A stretch of DNA of 64,000 nucleotides from Oscillospiraceae bacterium (GTDB lineage: Bacteria; Bacillota; Clostridia; Oscillospirales; Oscillospiraceae). The stretch is taken from NCBI GenBank assembly GCA_017622995.1, contig JAGAQA010000009.1:1-64000 (forward strand), given 5' to 3'. This document shows, piece after piece, positions 14,907 to 23,527 of this stretch. The notes beneath the pieces were generated by a model. That model did not search any database. It was not told the origin of the DNA and saw nothing but the letters and a program-made list of their open reading frames with translations. How positions within the stretch are numbered: the first letter of the stretch is position 1; every line of letters starts with the position of its first letter. Made by a program: the position numbers and the translations under genes.

Positions 14907-16289
14907 TTAGGCGGCGTCATCCGTGGACGCGGGGGCTTCTCTGGCTTCCTTCTGACCGGAAAGGTAGCTCTGTACTTTTTCCAGGCCCTGGGAAACAATC
15001 TGGTTGGTGCGGTTCAGGGATGCTTTGGCGTTCAGGATCTGAACATCGGTCAGGCCGAAGCGCTCCTGCCACTGGGTGGCAATGGACACATCCAGGGGGA
15101 TGATGTTGTACTCGGTTTTTCCGCTGTTGGCGTGCATATTCACCCAGGTGGGGATCAGCTCAACGGCGTCCAGGCAAACGGTTCCGTCCGGGTATTTGGC
15201 AAAGGTAACGCTGAAAAGGGCGCCGTCCTCGGTTTCACCGGTGGTCAGGGTGGTCATTTCTTCCTTGCGCTGATTGGATACGGCGTTGCCCAGAGAGTAG
15301 AGCACCACGGTGGCGTGGCCCGGATCGGTGGTGCTTTGCAGCAAATCCACAGGCTCCAGCACATGGGGGTGGCTGCCCACGATGGCGTCAATGCCCATGT
15401 CGCAGAGCTTCTGGGCCATGGCCTGCTGGTCCTTGTTGGCGGAAAGCTTGTATTCCTCGCCCCAGTGCATGTACACCAGCGTGGCCTCCACACCGGCGGC
15501 CTTCATTTCATCCAGATAGGTCTGCACCTGGGCGTAGAATTCCGGCAGCTTGTCATAGGTGAAGTAGCTGAGTAAGCCCGGCTCCGGCACCTCGTTGTAG
15601 TTGAGCACCGGGTTGCCGTTTGGAGCGAAGCCATCGGAATAGCAAAAACACATCACGCCGATTTTGATTCCGTTGATGTCCAGCATGGTCCACTTCTGCT
15701 CGTCCGCTGTGAGATAGGTGCCCAGGGTTGCCAGGCCCTTTTCCCGCACCACCTCCAGTGTGCGCTTGTAGCCCACAATGGTGGTGTCCATGCTGTGGTT
15801 GTTGGCGGTGAGCAGCATATCAAAGCCCGCGTCCCGGGCGCTGTCCACCAGGGCATCGGGGCAGTTAAACTTGGGATTGCCGGAATAGGCAAAGCCCTTG
15901 TCCGTACCGCACAGGGTAGTTTCCAGATTGGCGACGGCGTAGTCCGCCTTGCCGGTGTAGGGGGCGATGTAGCGGAAGATGCTCTCAAAATCGTAGCTGC
16001 CGTCCTCCTGCTTGCCGCTGTTGATGACCTTCTTGTGCATCAGCAAATCACCGGTGGAGAGAATGGTGGCGGTGGAAACGGGCGCCGGGGGAGCCTCTGT
16101 TTCGGTGGGATCACCGATGGTCTCTATGGGACTGGCCGTGGGCTTTTGGGTGTCCTCTTTTTTCCCGGTGCGCAGGCACAGAGAGATGACGGCAATGTCC
16201 GCGATAGCCAAAACCGCAATCAGGATACTCAGAATGACCACAATGGGGGGGCGTGGGGGCGTGGGACGGCCCTTATATGTATTGGGCAT
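14907..16289 (-). CDS. CapA-family (PGA_cap) protein, tandem paralogue
   Basis: 460 aa with the same plan as the 13477 gene: N-terminal anchor (about residues 16-37), short acidic/Thr/Pro linker, then PGA_cap with TGDLLMH, NLETTLCG, LTANNHSMDT and VGSHPHVLEPVD. The two share long stretches and clearly arose by duplication. GGAGG precedes the ATG. It lies 37 bases downstream of alr. Since alanine racemase supplies D-alanine for peptidoglycan, the pair may act on cell-wall or capsule peptides, but substrate and activity are inferred only from the family. Confidence 0.85.
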   Translation of the reverse strand: MPNTYKGRPTPPRPPIVVILSILIAVLAIADIAVISLCLRTGKKEDTQKPTASPIETIGDPTETEAPPAPVSTATILSTGDLLMHKKVINSGKQEDGSYDFESIFRYIAPYTGKADYAVANLETTLCGTDKGFAYSGNPKFNCPDALVDSARDAGFDMLLTANNHSMDTTIVGYKRTLEVVREKGLATLGTYLTADEQKWTMLDINGIKIGVMCFCYSDGFAPNGNPVLNYNEVPEPGLLSYFTYDKLPEFYAQVQTYLDEMKAAGVEATLVYMHWGEEYKLSANKDQQAMAQKLCDMGIDAIVGSHPHVLEPVDLLQSTTDPGHATVVLYSLGNAVSNQRKEEMTTLTTGETEDGALFSVTFAKYPDGTVCLDAVELIPTWVNMHANSGKTEYNIIPLDVSIATQWQERFGLTDVQILNAKASLNRTNQIVSQGLEKVQSYLSGQKEAREAPASTDDAA

Positions 16290-16326
16290 GGGAAACCTCC
16301 GGTTTGTTTGTTATGGAATCAGAGGC

Positions 16327-17493
16327 TTAGCTATCCAGCAGATAGCGGACCTCATTGACAATTTTGCCTCCGCTGACGTAAATTCTGGGCACACGCCTGC
16401 TGATGCCGCAGACCAGCTCGTAATTGAAGCTGTCTGCCGCCGCAGCGAGCTGCTCAACGGTAATCTGGGCGTCCCCGCTTTTCCCGATGAGAATGACGGT
16501 GTCTTCCAGCCTGGTTTCGGGGATGTGGGTTACATCCACCATCAGCTGGTCCATGCAGACTCTGCCGAGAATCGGGGCTTCTTTCCCGTGGATCAGCACA
16601 TGGAACTTCCCGGAAAGGCTCCGGCGATAGCCGTCCGCATAGCCTACGGGGATGGTGGCCACCATGGTGGGCCTGGTTGTTACAAAGGTGCCGCCGTAGC
16701 TGATTTCCCGGCCGGCCTCCAGCAGCTTCAGGTGGGTGATGCGGCACTGCCAGGAAAGGGCGGGGGTCAGATCAAGACGGGACCTGTCTACCTCGTCACT
16801 GGGATAGAGGCCATAGGTGATGATTCCGCTGCGGACCATTTCGCAGGGATGGCTGAAATTCAGAATGCCCGCGGAATTGTCCAGGTGGCGGATGGGAATT
16901 TCAATGCCCCGGTCCCGGAGCATGGAATCGAACCGGTAGAAAAGCTCTGCCTGCTTTTGACTGCGGGACAGGTCGGCGCTGTCGGCAGTGGCAAAGTGGG
17001 TGAAAAGGCCCTCGGCGAAGATTCCGGGCAGCCGGGCAATCCGGGCGCACTGGTCAGCGGCCGCGGCAGTGGCCTGAAAGCCGATCCGGCTCATGCCGGT
17101 GTCCAGGGCGAAGTGGAAGGGCGCATTGCTGACCCCCAGCTCCACGGCGGTCCGGGAAAGGGCCAGGGCGTCCTCATAATGGAAGATGGAGGGCCGGATG
17201 CCGTTGCGGATGGCTGTGGGAAAGGCGGATACCGGGGTATAGCCCAGAATCAGAATGGGATTGTCCAGTCCGGCCCGCCGCAGCTCCATGGCTTCCAGCA
17301 TGGAGCTGACGCCGAAGAACGCGCATTTGTCCTTGAGCAGCCGGGCAACCTGAATGGCACCGTGACCGTAGGCATCGGCTTTGACAATGGCCATCACCGG
17401 AAGACCTGCTTTTTCCCTGACGGCATCGATGTTTTTTTCAATGGCATCCAGGTCGATAATCACCTGGGTATTGTCATAATTCAAGCAAATCAA
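16327..17493 (-). CDS. alr: alanine racemase
   Basis: PLP enzyme converting L-alanine to D-alanine for peptidoglycan. The PLP-binding Lys is K38 in AIVKADAYGHG. The catalytic Tyr region is REISYGGTF in the C-terminal beta domain, and other family blocks are HFALDTGMSRIGF, HLDNSAGIL and RVCMDQLMVDVT. 388 aa is a normal length. The start is uncertain: only TTG codons (17493, 17484) are in frame before IIDLDAI, and no strong ribosome binding site is seen. First gene of the set leading into the capA pair. Confidence 0.93.
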   Translation of the reverse strand: MICLNYDNTQVIIDLDAIEKNIDAVREKAGLPVMAIVKADAYGHGAIQVARLLKDKCAFFGVSSMLEAMELRRAGLDNPILILGYTPVSAFPTAIRNGIRPSIFHYEDALALSRTAVELGVSNAPFHFALDTGMSRIGFQATAAAADQCARIARLPGIFAEGLFTHFATADSADLSRSQKQAELFYRFDSMLRDRGIEIPIRHLDNSAGILNFSHPCEMVRSGIITYGLYPSDEVDRSRLDLTPALSWQCRITHLKLLEAGREISYGGTFVTTRPTMVATIPVGYADGYRRSLSGKFHVLIHGKEAPILGRVCMDQLMVDVTHIPETRLEDTVILIGKSGDAQITVEQLAAAADSFNYELVCGISRRVPRIYVSGGKIVNEVRYLLDS

Positions 17494-17548
17494 CTCATTT
17501 CGCGAAACTCTGTTCTATTCTACCACTGATTTGTCAAAAAGTAAACCG

Positions 17549-17595
17549 ATTCAAGGAATATTTAAGATTTGTATTCAAGGAATATTTAAGATTTG
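17549..17595. repeat. 23-bp tandem repeat, two copies
   Basis: A 23-base unit starting ATTCAAGGAATATTTAAG occurs at 17549-17571 and 17573-17595 with a single T between, a period of 24. It lies between the divergent alr and DUF3786 genes, just upstream of the latter's promoter. It could be a double protein-binding site or simple slippage. Confidence 0.75.
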
Positions 17596-17609
17596 CCAAT
17601 CCAAACCCG

Positions 17610-17637
17610 TTGCTTATTTGGCGTTGTGTGCTATACT
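17610..17637 (+). promoter_or_regulatory. promoter of the DUF3786 gene
   Basis: TTGCTT (17610-17615) and TATACT (17632-17637), 16-base spacer, 35 bases before the ATG. Confidence 0.55.
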
Positions 17638-17672
17638 GCAAATAAACCTGAGAAACGGAAAGGGGAACACCA

Positions 17673-18290
17673 ATGGAGAGAAAGGACAATTACGCGGTTC
17701 AGTCCGCCATTGCCAGACAGCTGTTTCTGAATTATGATCAGGACGCGCTGATCCGCAAGCTGAACCTGCAAGCGGACGACACCTGGCTCTATACCAAATT
17801 TTTCGACAGCGATTACCGTGTCAACAGAAAAAACGGCGACCTGGAGCGGGCAGGGGAGGCGGGCTGGCAGGAGGCCAATTCCTTCCATGAGGTGCTGACG
17901 CTGCTGGACCTGCTCTGCGACAGCCGGGAAAACCGGTTCCTGACAGGGAAGTGGAAGAATATGACGGATTTTGGGCACCAGTTCCACAGGAGCCTGGCAG
18001 AGCGCCGGGATCCCTTCGCGGAAGAGATTCAGAACCACCCGGATTGTTTCTGCGCTGCCTGCGCTTCCATGGGCGGAAAACGGCTGAAGGGGGCGGACCT
18101 TGCCTGGGAGATTCCGGTTTTTCAGGAGCTGTCCATTGCCCTTTTCTTCTGGGAGGGGGACGAGGAATTTGCCCCCAGGCTCCGGTTTCTGTGGGATGAA
18201 AACGCGCTGATGTACATCAAATATGAAACCATGTATTACGCGGTTGCCTTCCTGGAAGAGGAGCTTCTGAGAAGAATGGGGAAACAATAG
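17673..18290 (+). CDS. DUF3786-family protein
   Basis: 205 aa, cytoplasmic, no membrane segment. The order of features fits DUF3786: an N-terminal region with YRVNRKNGDLERA, a middle FHEVLTLLDLLCDSRENRFL, a segment like the family's FREL...F block (TDFGHQFHRS), and a C-terminal FFWEGDEEFAPRLRFLWDENALMYIKYE. The family is common in Clostridia and its role is unknown. AAAGGGG precedes the ATG. Single gene; the terminator-like hairpin at 18362 follows. Confidence 0.7.
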   Translation: MERKDNYAVQSAIARQLFLNYDQDALIRKLNLQADDTWLYTKFFDSDYRVNRKNGDLERAGEAGWQEANSFHEVLTLLDLLCDSRENRFLTGKWKNMTDFGHQFHRSLAERRDPFAEEIQNHPDCFCAACASMGGKRLKGADLAWEIPVFQELSIALFFWEGDEEFAPRLRFLWDENALMYIKYETMYYAVAFLEEELLRRMGKQ

Positions 18291-18337
18291 GGGCGCGGGC
18301 CCCATTTTCCCGGCTGACCGGCAAAAGATCCTTGGCT

Positions 18338-18390
18338 CCCTCTTTGAGAGGGCCGGGGCCCAGCTCACCTTTTTAGGGTGAGCTTTTCCT
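18338..18390. terminator. hairpins after the DUF3786 gene
   Basis: CCTCT/AGAGG (18341-18352 region, part of a GGCTCCCTCT-type dispersed repeat) is followed by AGCTCACC/GGTGAGCT (18362-18384) and TTTTCCTTTT, which looks like an intrinsic terminator. The rest of 18391-18547 holds nothing that I can identify. Confidence 0.55.
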
Positions 18391-18547
18391 TTTCCAACCT
18401 CGCTTTGGAACCGAAGCCGGATCAGGGGAAGGAAAATAGCGGCAAATAAAAGCAGGAAAAGCAGACAATCAGCCTCCATTATGTAAAACCTTACAAAAAT
18501 TTCAGTATAGATAAAGGACGTTTTTCCATGGCTTTTGCGCATTTGTC

Positions 18548-18575
18548 TTGCAAGTCAGAGAAAAATGTGTATAAT
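18548..18575 (+). promoter_or_regulatory. promoter of the polysaccharide locus
   Basis: TTGCAA (18548-18553) and TATAAT (18570-18575), 16-base spacer. It is the only good promoter found before the long run of same-strand genes 18738-36514. Confidence 0.7.
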
Positions 18576-18581
18576 GTAAAA

Positions 18582-18737
18582 GGAGAAATCAGGTCCATTT
18601 GATGGTTCCCCTGGGGCCCGCCCGGAACAAAAGCGGTTGGCTCCATAAAGCCCCGCCGGAAATCCGGCTATGGGGGCGAAACCCGTCTGCCCGCCGGTCG
18701 CGTTCGGACAAACGGGAGAGAAAAGGAAGAAGACGAA
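18582..18737 (+). promoter_or_regulatory. structured 5' leader of the polysaccharide locus
   Basis: About 155 bases between the expected transcription start and the first ATG, rich in pairing: GCCCC-GCCGGA/TCCGGC-tat-GGGGC makes a long hairpin (about 18650-18680), and CCCGT/ACGGG closes a second. I compared it with cyclic-di-GMP, cobalamin, THF and other riboswitch patterns by eye and could not match any. It may regulate by attenuation or by ligand or protein binding. Confidence 0.4.
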
Positions 18738-20693
18738 ATGACAAAAGGAAAAGTCAGGTGGCCTCTGGTCATCTACGACATCGGAATTCTGCTGTTCCTG
18801 GATATGATGCTGCTGGTGTTCTACCGAAGCAATAACGGGTTATCCTGGAACGGTGTGCTGCTGCACAGCTGCATTACCTTTGTAGGCATCTTTTCCGTTC
18901 GCTATTTTGGCAGCATTTACAGACAGATCTGGCGTTACGGCGGCATTCAGTGCTATATCCGGCTACTGATTGTGGACGGAATCGCGTTCCTGATCAACCT
19001 GGCCGTTGAAATGATTCTGCCGCTCTTTGTACGGATTGAGCAGATCACCTTTGCCCGGCTGCTGTCCCTTTCCTGCATGAATCTGCTGGGGGCCCTGGCA
19101 ATCCGGATGTTTTACCGGTACGCCTTCAAATGCGGAACGGAGGACACGCTGGAGGGCCGGATTCTGCGGCTGCTGCTGCGGATTTTCGGCGGAGAGGATA
19201 TGGTTCACAGAAGCGGCGACACCGGGCAGAAGATCAAGGTGGCCATCATCGGTGCCGGCCGGGTGGGCGTCAACCTGGCGGAGGAGCTGCTGGGCAACGG
19301 AAATTCTGCCTATTCTCCCCGGTGCTTTGTGGACAAGAGCCCGGAAAAGGCGGGAAGAGAAATCCACGGAATCCCTGTGCTGATAGAAGACGAAACCACC
19401 ATGGAGCAGCTTCGCAGGCATGAAATCCAGGAGATTGTCCTCTCCATACCCGATCTGAGCGATGAAAAGAAGCGGGAGCTGTACGAGCGCTACGTTCAGG
19501 CAGGCTATAAGGTCAAGGTATACGACTACCCGGTGATGCAGACCGCGGGCAGCAAGCGCTATCTGCGTGAATTCGATATTGAAGAGCTGCTGTTCCGCAA
19601 GCCGGTGATTATCTCCGATGAAAAGACCAGTGTTTACTACCGGGACAAGGTGATTCTCATTACCGGCGGCGGTGGGTCCATCGGCTCGGAGCTGTGCCGC
19701 CAGCTGGCGAAAATGGCCCCCAGCCAGATCATTATTCTGGACGTTTATGAAAACGGCGCCTACGACGTGCAGCAGGAGCTGCGGATCGCCTATGGCTCCG
19801 CTCTGAATCTGCAAATCGAAATCTGCTCCATTACCGATATGCAGGCCCTGCGCCGGGTGTTTGACCGGTATCGGCCCCAGATTGTGATTCACGCGGCGGC
19901 CCACAAGCATGTGCCGCTGATGGAGAAGAACTGCGTGGAAGCGGTGCACAACAATGTGTTTGGCACCCGCAATGTGGTGGAGCTGTGTGAGGAGTACCGG
20001 GTGGAGCGGTTTATGATGGTTTCCACCGACAAAGCGGTGAATCCCACCAATGTAATGGGTGCCACCAAGCGGATGTGCGAGATGATCGTGGGCAGCGCCA
20101 GCACCTGGGGAAATACGGTATACAGCGCCACCCGGTTCGGAAATGTTTTGGGCTCGGCGGGCTCCGTGATCCCGCTGTTTAAGCGGCAGATCGCCAGCGG
20201 CGGTCCGGTGACCCTGACGGACAAACGGATTATCCGTTACTTTATGACCATTCCGGAAGCCTCCCAGCTGGTGCTGGAATCCGGCGCCATGGCGAAAAAC
20301 GGCGAGCTGTTCGTGCTGGACATGGGCCAGCCGGTGAAGATCCTGGATCTGGCTGAGAATATGATCCGCCTGTCCGGCGCGGAAGGAATCAAAATTGTGG
20401 AAACCGGACTGCGGCCCGGAGAAAAGCTCTACGAGGAGCTGCTGGTAAAAACCGAGGAGCTGGACAAAACGGAAAACAGCCTGATCTTTATTGAGCGGGA
20501 TACCCCCCTGGATCGGGAAGAACTGAACCGGCGGCTTGGGCTTCTGGAAGAAGCCGTTGCCAGCGGGGATGACGACCGGGTGCGGTCTGTGCTCAGGCAG
20601 GTGGTTCCCACCTTCCGTTCGCCGGAAGAGGTAAACGCCACAGCGGAAGAGGCTGAGGAAATGAATGCATCCAGGCAAATGGCAAGAGCCTGA
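18738..20693 (+). CDS. PglF/FlaA1-like UDP-GlcNAc 4,6-dehydratase, membrane form
   Basis: 651 aa. Four N-terminal membrane segments (to about residue 130), a first Rossmann domain (IIGAGRVGVNLAEELL, about residue 172), then an extended-SDR catalytic domain starting ITGGGGSIGSELC (about 310). The catalytic region STDKAVNPTNVMGATK has Met in place of the usual Tyr, as in PglF, WbpM and CapD. The reaction is UDP-GlcNAc to UDP-4-keto-6-deoxy-sugar at the inner membrane face. It starts the polysaccharide operon and is followed 20 bases later by the aminotransferase fusion, the expected next enzyme of bacillosamine-type pathways. Confidence 0.88.
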   Translation: MTKGKVRWPLVIYDIGILLFLDMMLLVFYRSNNGLSWNGVLLHSCITFVGIFSVRYFGSIYRQIWRYGGIQCYIRLLIVDGIAFLINLAVEMILPLFVRIEQITFARLLSLSCMNLLGALAIRMFYRYAFKCGTEDTLEGRILRLLLRIFGGEDMVHRSGDTGQKIKVAIIGAGRVGVNLAEELLGNGNSAYSPRCFVDKSPEKAGREIHGIPVLIEDETTMEQLRRHEIQEIVLSIPDLSDEKKRELYERYVQAGYKVKVYDYPVMQTAGSKRYLREFDIEELLFRKPVIISDEKTSVYYRDKVILITGGGGSIGSELCRQLAKMAPSQIIILDVYENGAYDVQQELRIAYGSALNLQIEICSITDMQALRRVFDRYRPQIVIHAAAHKHVPLMEKNCVEAVHNNVFGTRNVVELCEEYRVERFMMVSTDKAVNPTNVMGATKRMCEMIVGSASTWGNTVYSATRFGNVLGSAGSVIPLFKRQIASGGPVTLTDKRIIRYFMTIPEASQLVLESGAMAKNGELFVLDMGQPVKILDLAENMIRLSGAEGIKIVETGLRPGEKLYEELLVKTEELDKTENSLIFIERDTPLDREELNRRLGLLEEAVASGDDDRVRSVLRQVVPTFRSPEEVNATAEEAEEMNASRQMARA

Positions 20694-20713
20694 AAATAGC
20701 AGGAGGAGAGCGT

Positions 20714-22762
20714 ATGGAAAAACGAAATGAAGAAAAGGCATATTCCGGCGGGCGGCAGCTTCTGCTGCGGCTCCTGCTGATGGTCTATGATATTTTCGCC
20801 GTCAATATATCCTATTTTATGGCGCTTCTGATCCGCCTTTATGTGGGTTTCCGGTTTATTGAGCTGCAAACCGGCTATGCCGCGGCCTTCCGGACCTTTG
20901 CGCCCTGGTATACGGTTTGCTGCCTGCTGATTTTTTCCGGGTTTAAGCTCTATAACAGCCGTTGGGAATTTGCGGGCATTCGGGATATGAACCGGATTGT
21001 GACGGCAAATGCCCTGACCTTCCTGGTTCAGGTGGTGGGTACGCTGGTATTTGTCATGCGGATGCCGGTAACCTACTATATCCTCGGCGCTGCCATCCAG
21101 CTGTTTTTGATCGTTGCGAGCCGGTTTGCCTACCGGCTGTTTCTGCTGGAGCGCAACCGGATTGAGAGCCAGCGCAACGCGAGAACCAATGCCATGGTCA
21201 TCGGAATCGGGAAAATCGGCCAGTTCGCCAGAAGACAGCTGGAGCAGGATACAACCCTGCGGGTGGTGTGCGTCGTGGGCGGAAAGGCCGACGGGGGGAA
21301 CCAGTATCTGAATGGACTTCCCATCATCCCCGGACTGGACAAGCTGGAATCGGTACTGGAAAAGAACAAGATCGGCTATGTTGTCATCGCCAATGAAACC
21401 CTGCCGGAGGAAGAAAAGAAGAGAGTCAAGACCCTGTGTGAAGCACGGGGCGTGGAAGTCCAGGATTTTATTGAGTATCTGCAAAACAACAATGATGTGG
21501 AAACCCCTGTGACGCTGAAGACCAATTCCAATGGTGCCCGGGTGATTCCCTTCAGTCCTCCGGACATTACGGATCTGGAGATCGAAGAGGTCCGCAGAGC
21601 CCTGAAATCCGGCTGGATTACCACCGGCCCCCGGACAAAGGAACTGGAAAAAAAGCTGGCGGGATACTGCCATACCTCCAGGGTGGTCTGCCTGAGCTCC
21701 GCAACCGCGGCGGAGGAGCTGAACTTCCGGATCTGCGGCATCGGGGAGGGCGATGAAGTCATCGTCCCTGCCTATACCTATACCGCCTCCGCTTCCGCGG
21801 CCATTCACTGCGGCGCGCAGGTAATCTTCGTAGACAGCCAGAAGGACAACTGCGAAATGGACTATGACAAGGTGGCCGACGCCATTACCGAGCGGACAAA
21901 GGCGGTGGTTGCCGTGGACCTGGGCGGCATTATCTGCGACTACGACAAGCTTTTCGCCGCCGTGGAGCGCAAGCGCGGCCTGTTCCGGCCCCGGCAGGGT
22001 GAGGATCTGGGTGCCAGAATCCAGCAGGCCATTGGAAGAGTGCTGGTATTTGCGGACTGCGCCCATGGGCTGGGCGCCACCAGAAATGGCAAAATGGCGG
22101 GGGAAATCGCGGACTTTACGGATTTCTCCTTCCACGCCGTGAAAAATTTCACCACCGCCGAGGGCGGCGCGGCCACCTGGCGGGACATTCCCGGAATCGA
22201 CAATGAGGAAATGTACCACCAGTATCAGCTCTACAGCCTCCACGGCCAGAGCAAGGATGCCCTGGCCAAGACCAAGGTGGGGGCCTGGGAATACGACATT
22301 GTGGGCCCCTGGTACAAGTGCAATATGACGGATATTATGGCGGCCATCGGCCTCAAGCAGTTTGAGCGCTATCCCGGCCTGTTGGAAAGACGCCACCAGA
22401 TCATCCGGAAGTATGATGCCATGTGTGACGAGCTGGGCGTGAAGCATCTGATCCATGAGGGGCCGGATTTCTGCTCCTCCGGCCACCTGTACCTGACCCG
22501 GATTCCCGGAATCACAACGGATCAGCGGCAGGAGATCATCGTAAAGCTGGCGGAAATGGGTGTTTCCACCAATGTGCACTATAAGCCCCTGCCCATGATG
22601 ACGGCTTACAAAGCCTATGGCTGGGACATCCAGGATTTCCCCAATGCTTTTGATTACTATCACAACCTCATCACCCTGCCGCTGCACACCTGCCTGACGG
22701 ACGAGGATGTGGATTATGTGATAAAGTGCTACAGGGAAGTGGTAGCAAACTATGTGAAATAA
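20714..22762 (+). CDS. fusion: PglF-type membrane/Rossmann half plus DegT/DnrJ aminotransferase
   Basis: 682 aa in one uninterrupted frame. Residues 1-150 hold four membrane helices and about 155-265 a Rossmann domain (VIGIGKIGQFARRQLE), the same N-terminal architecture as the preceding PglF-like protein. The SDR catalytic domain is absent; instead about 290-682 is a complete PLP aminotransferase of the DegT/DnrJ/EryC1/StrS family (GWITTGPRTKELEKKL, VPAYTYTASASA, ADCAHGLGA). The PLP Lys is in FSFHAVKNFTTAEGG. It should convert the 4-keto sugar made next door to a 4-amino sugar while held at the membrane. Stand-alone PglE-type enzymes are soluble, so this fusion is unusual. Confidence 0.85.
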   Translation: MEKRNEEKAYSGGRQLLLRLLLMVYDIFAVNISYFMALLIRLYVGFRFIELQTGYAAAFRTFAPWYTVCCLLIFSGFKLYNSRWEFAGIRDMNRIVTANALTFLVQVVGTLVFVMRMPVTYYILGAAIQLFLIVASRFAYRLFLLERNRIESQRNARTNAMVIGIGKIGQFARRQLEQDTTLRVVCVVGGKADGGNQYLNGLPIIPGLDKLESVLEKNKIGYVVIANETLPEEEKKRVKTLCEARGVEVQDFIEYLQNNNDVETPVTLKTNSNGARVIPFSPPDITDLEIEEVRRALKSGWITTGPRTKELEKKLAGYCHTSRVVCLSSATAAEELNFRICGIGEGDEVIVPAYTYTASASAAIHCGAQVIFVDSQKDNCEMDYDKVADAITERTKAVVAVDLGGIICDYDKLFAAVERKRGLFRPRQGEDLGARIQQAIGRVLVFADCAHGLGATRNGKMAGEIADFTDFSFHAVKNFTTAEGGAATWRDIPGIDNEEMYHQYQLYSLHGQSKDALAKTKVGAWEYDIVGPWYKCNMTDIMAAIGLKQFERYPGLLERRHQIIRKYDAMCDELGVKHLIHEGPDFCSSGHLYLTRIPGITTDQRQEIIVKLAEMGVSTNVHYKPLPMMTAYKAYGWDIQDFPNAFDYYHNLITLPLHTCLTDEDVDYVIKCYREVVANYVK

Positions 22763-22792
22763 GCCACCGGCTTGTGAGGAGCGTATGCGGCA

Positions 22793-23485
22793 ATGCTGAA
22801 AAAATGGGAAGAATTGCCGGATTTCATGCAATGCGAAGAAATCCGGGCGTACTACGATGTGTTATCAAAAAAGCGTGCCGCGCTGCTCTGCAAGCGGGTG
22901 TTTGATGTGCTTGCGGCAGCGGTGCTGCTGGTTCTGCTGGCAATTCCCATGGGTGTGATCGCCCTGCTGATCAAGCTGGATTCGCCGGGACCGGTGTTTT
23001 TCCGGCAGGAACGGGTGACCACCTACGGGAAAACATTCCGGATCCATAAATTCCGCACCATGGTCAACCACGCGGACAAAATGGGCACCGCGGTTACCGT
23101 GGGCGGCGACAGCCGGATCACCAAAATTGGCGGGAAGCTGCGGTCCTGCCGCCTGGATGAGCTGCCCCAGCTGCTGGATGTCCTTGCCGGAGATATGAGC
23201 TTCGTGGGGACCCGGCCGGAGGCCACAAAATATGTGGCTGCCTATAAACCGGAATACTACGCCACCCTGCTGCTTCCCGCGGGCATTACCAGTGAGGCAA
23301 GCATTCGCTATAAGGATGAAGCAAGGCTTCTGGATGCTGCGGAGGACGTGGACCGGGTTTATATGGAAAAGGTTCTGCCCGGAAAGATGAAGTACAATCT
23401 GGATGCCATTCGCAATTTCAGCCTTCGGACGGAGCTCGGCACCATGTTCCGCACGGTGGCGGCGGTTCTGGACAGAGGAGAATAG
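22793..23485 (+). CDS. PglC/WcaJ-type sugar-phosphate transferase (initiating PGT)
   Basis: 230 aa. One hydrophobic re-entrant helix (about residues 37-60) followed by the catalytic domain of monotopic phosphoglycosyl transferases: FRQERVTTYGKTFRIHKFRTM, catalytic Asp-Glu in CRLDELPQLLDVL, and GDMSFVGTRPE. It transfers a sugar 1-phosphate from a UDP-sugar to undecaprenyl phosphate, starting the repeat unit. Its place right after the dehydratase and aminotransferase suggests that it loads a 4-amino/4-acetamido-6-deoxy sugar. It has an extra 35-residue N-terminal extension before the membrane helix. GGAG precedes the start. Confidence 0.88.
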   Translation: MLKKWEELPDFMQCEEIRAYYDVLSKKRAALLCKRVFDVLAAAVLLVLLAIPMGVIALLIKLDSPGPVFFRQERVTTYGKTFRIHKFRTMVNHADKMGTAVTVGGDSRITKIGGKLRSCRLDELPQLLDVLAGDMSFVGTRPEATKYVAAYKPEYYATLLLPAGITSEASIRYKDEARLLDAAEDVDRVYMEKVLPGKMKYNLDAIRNFSLRTELGTMFRTVAAVLDRGE

Positions 23486-23527
23486 AATTGCCCATGGCCG
23501 GTACAGGAGAAGGAGTGTAGACAGCAG

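Noticed and set aside
17549-17595. Possible CRISPR array
   Set aside because: Only two 23-base copies separated by one base; no spacers and no cas genes. No CRISPR array was seen anywhere in the window.
18582-18737. Cyclic-di-GMP or other known riboswitch
   Set aside because: The conserved core bases of the GEMM, THF, cobalamin and SAM classes that I could recall are not in the right order; kept as an unidentified structured leader.
20429-22831. An 800-codon minus-strand frame across the aminotransferase fusion
   Set aside because: Antisense shadow caused by high third-position GC; the + strand has unmistakable catalytic motifs.
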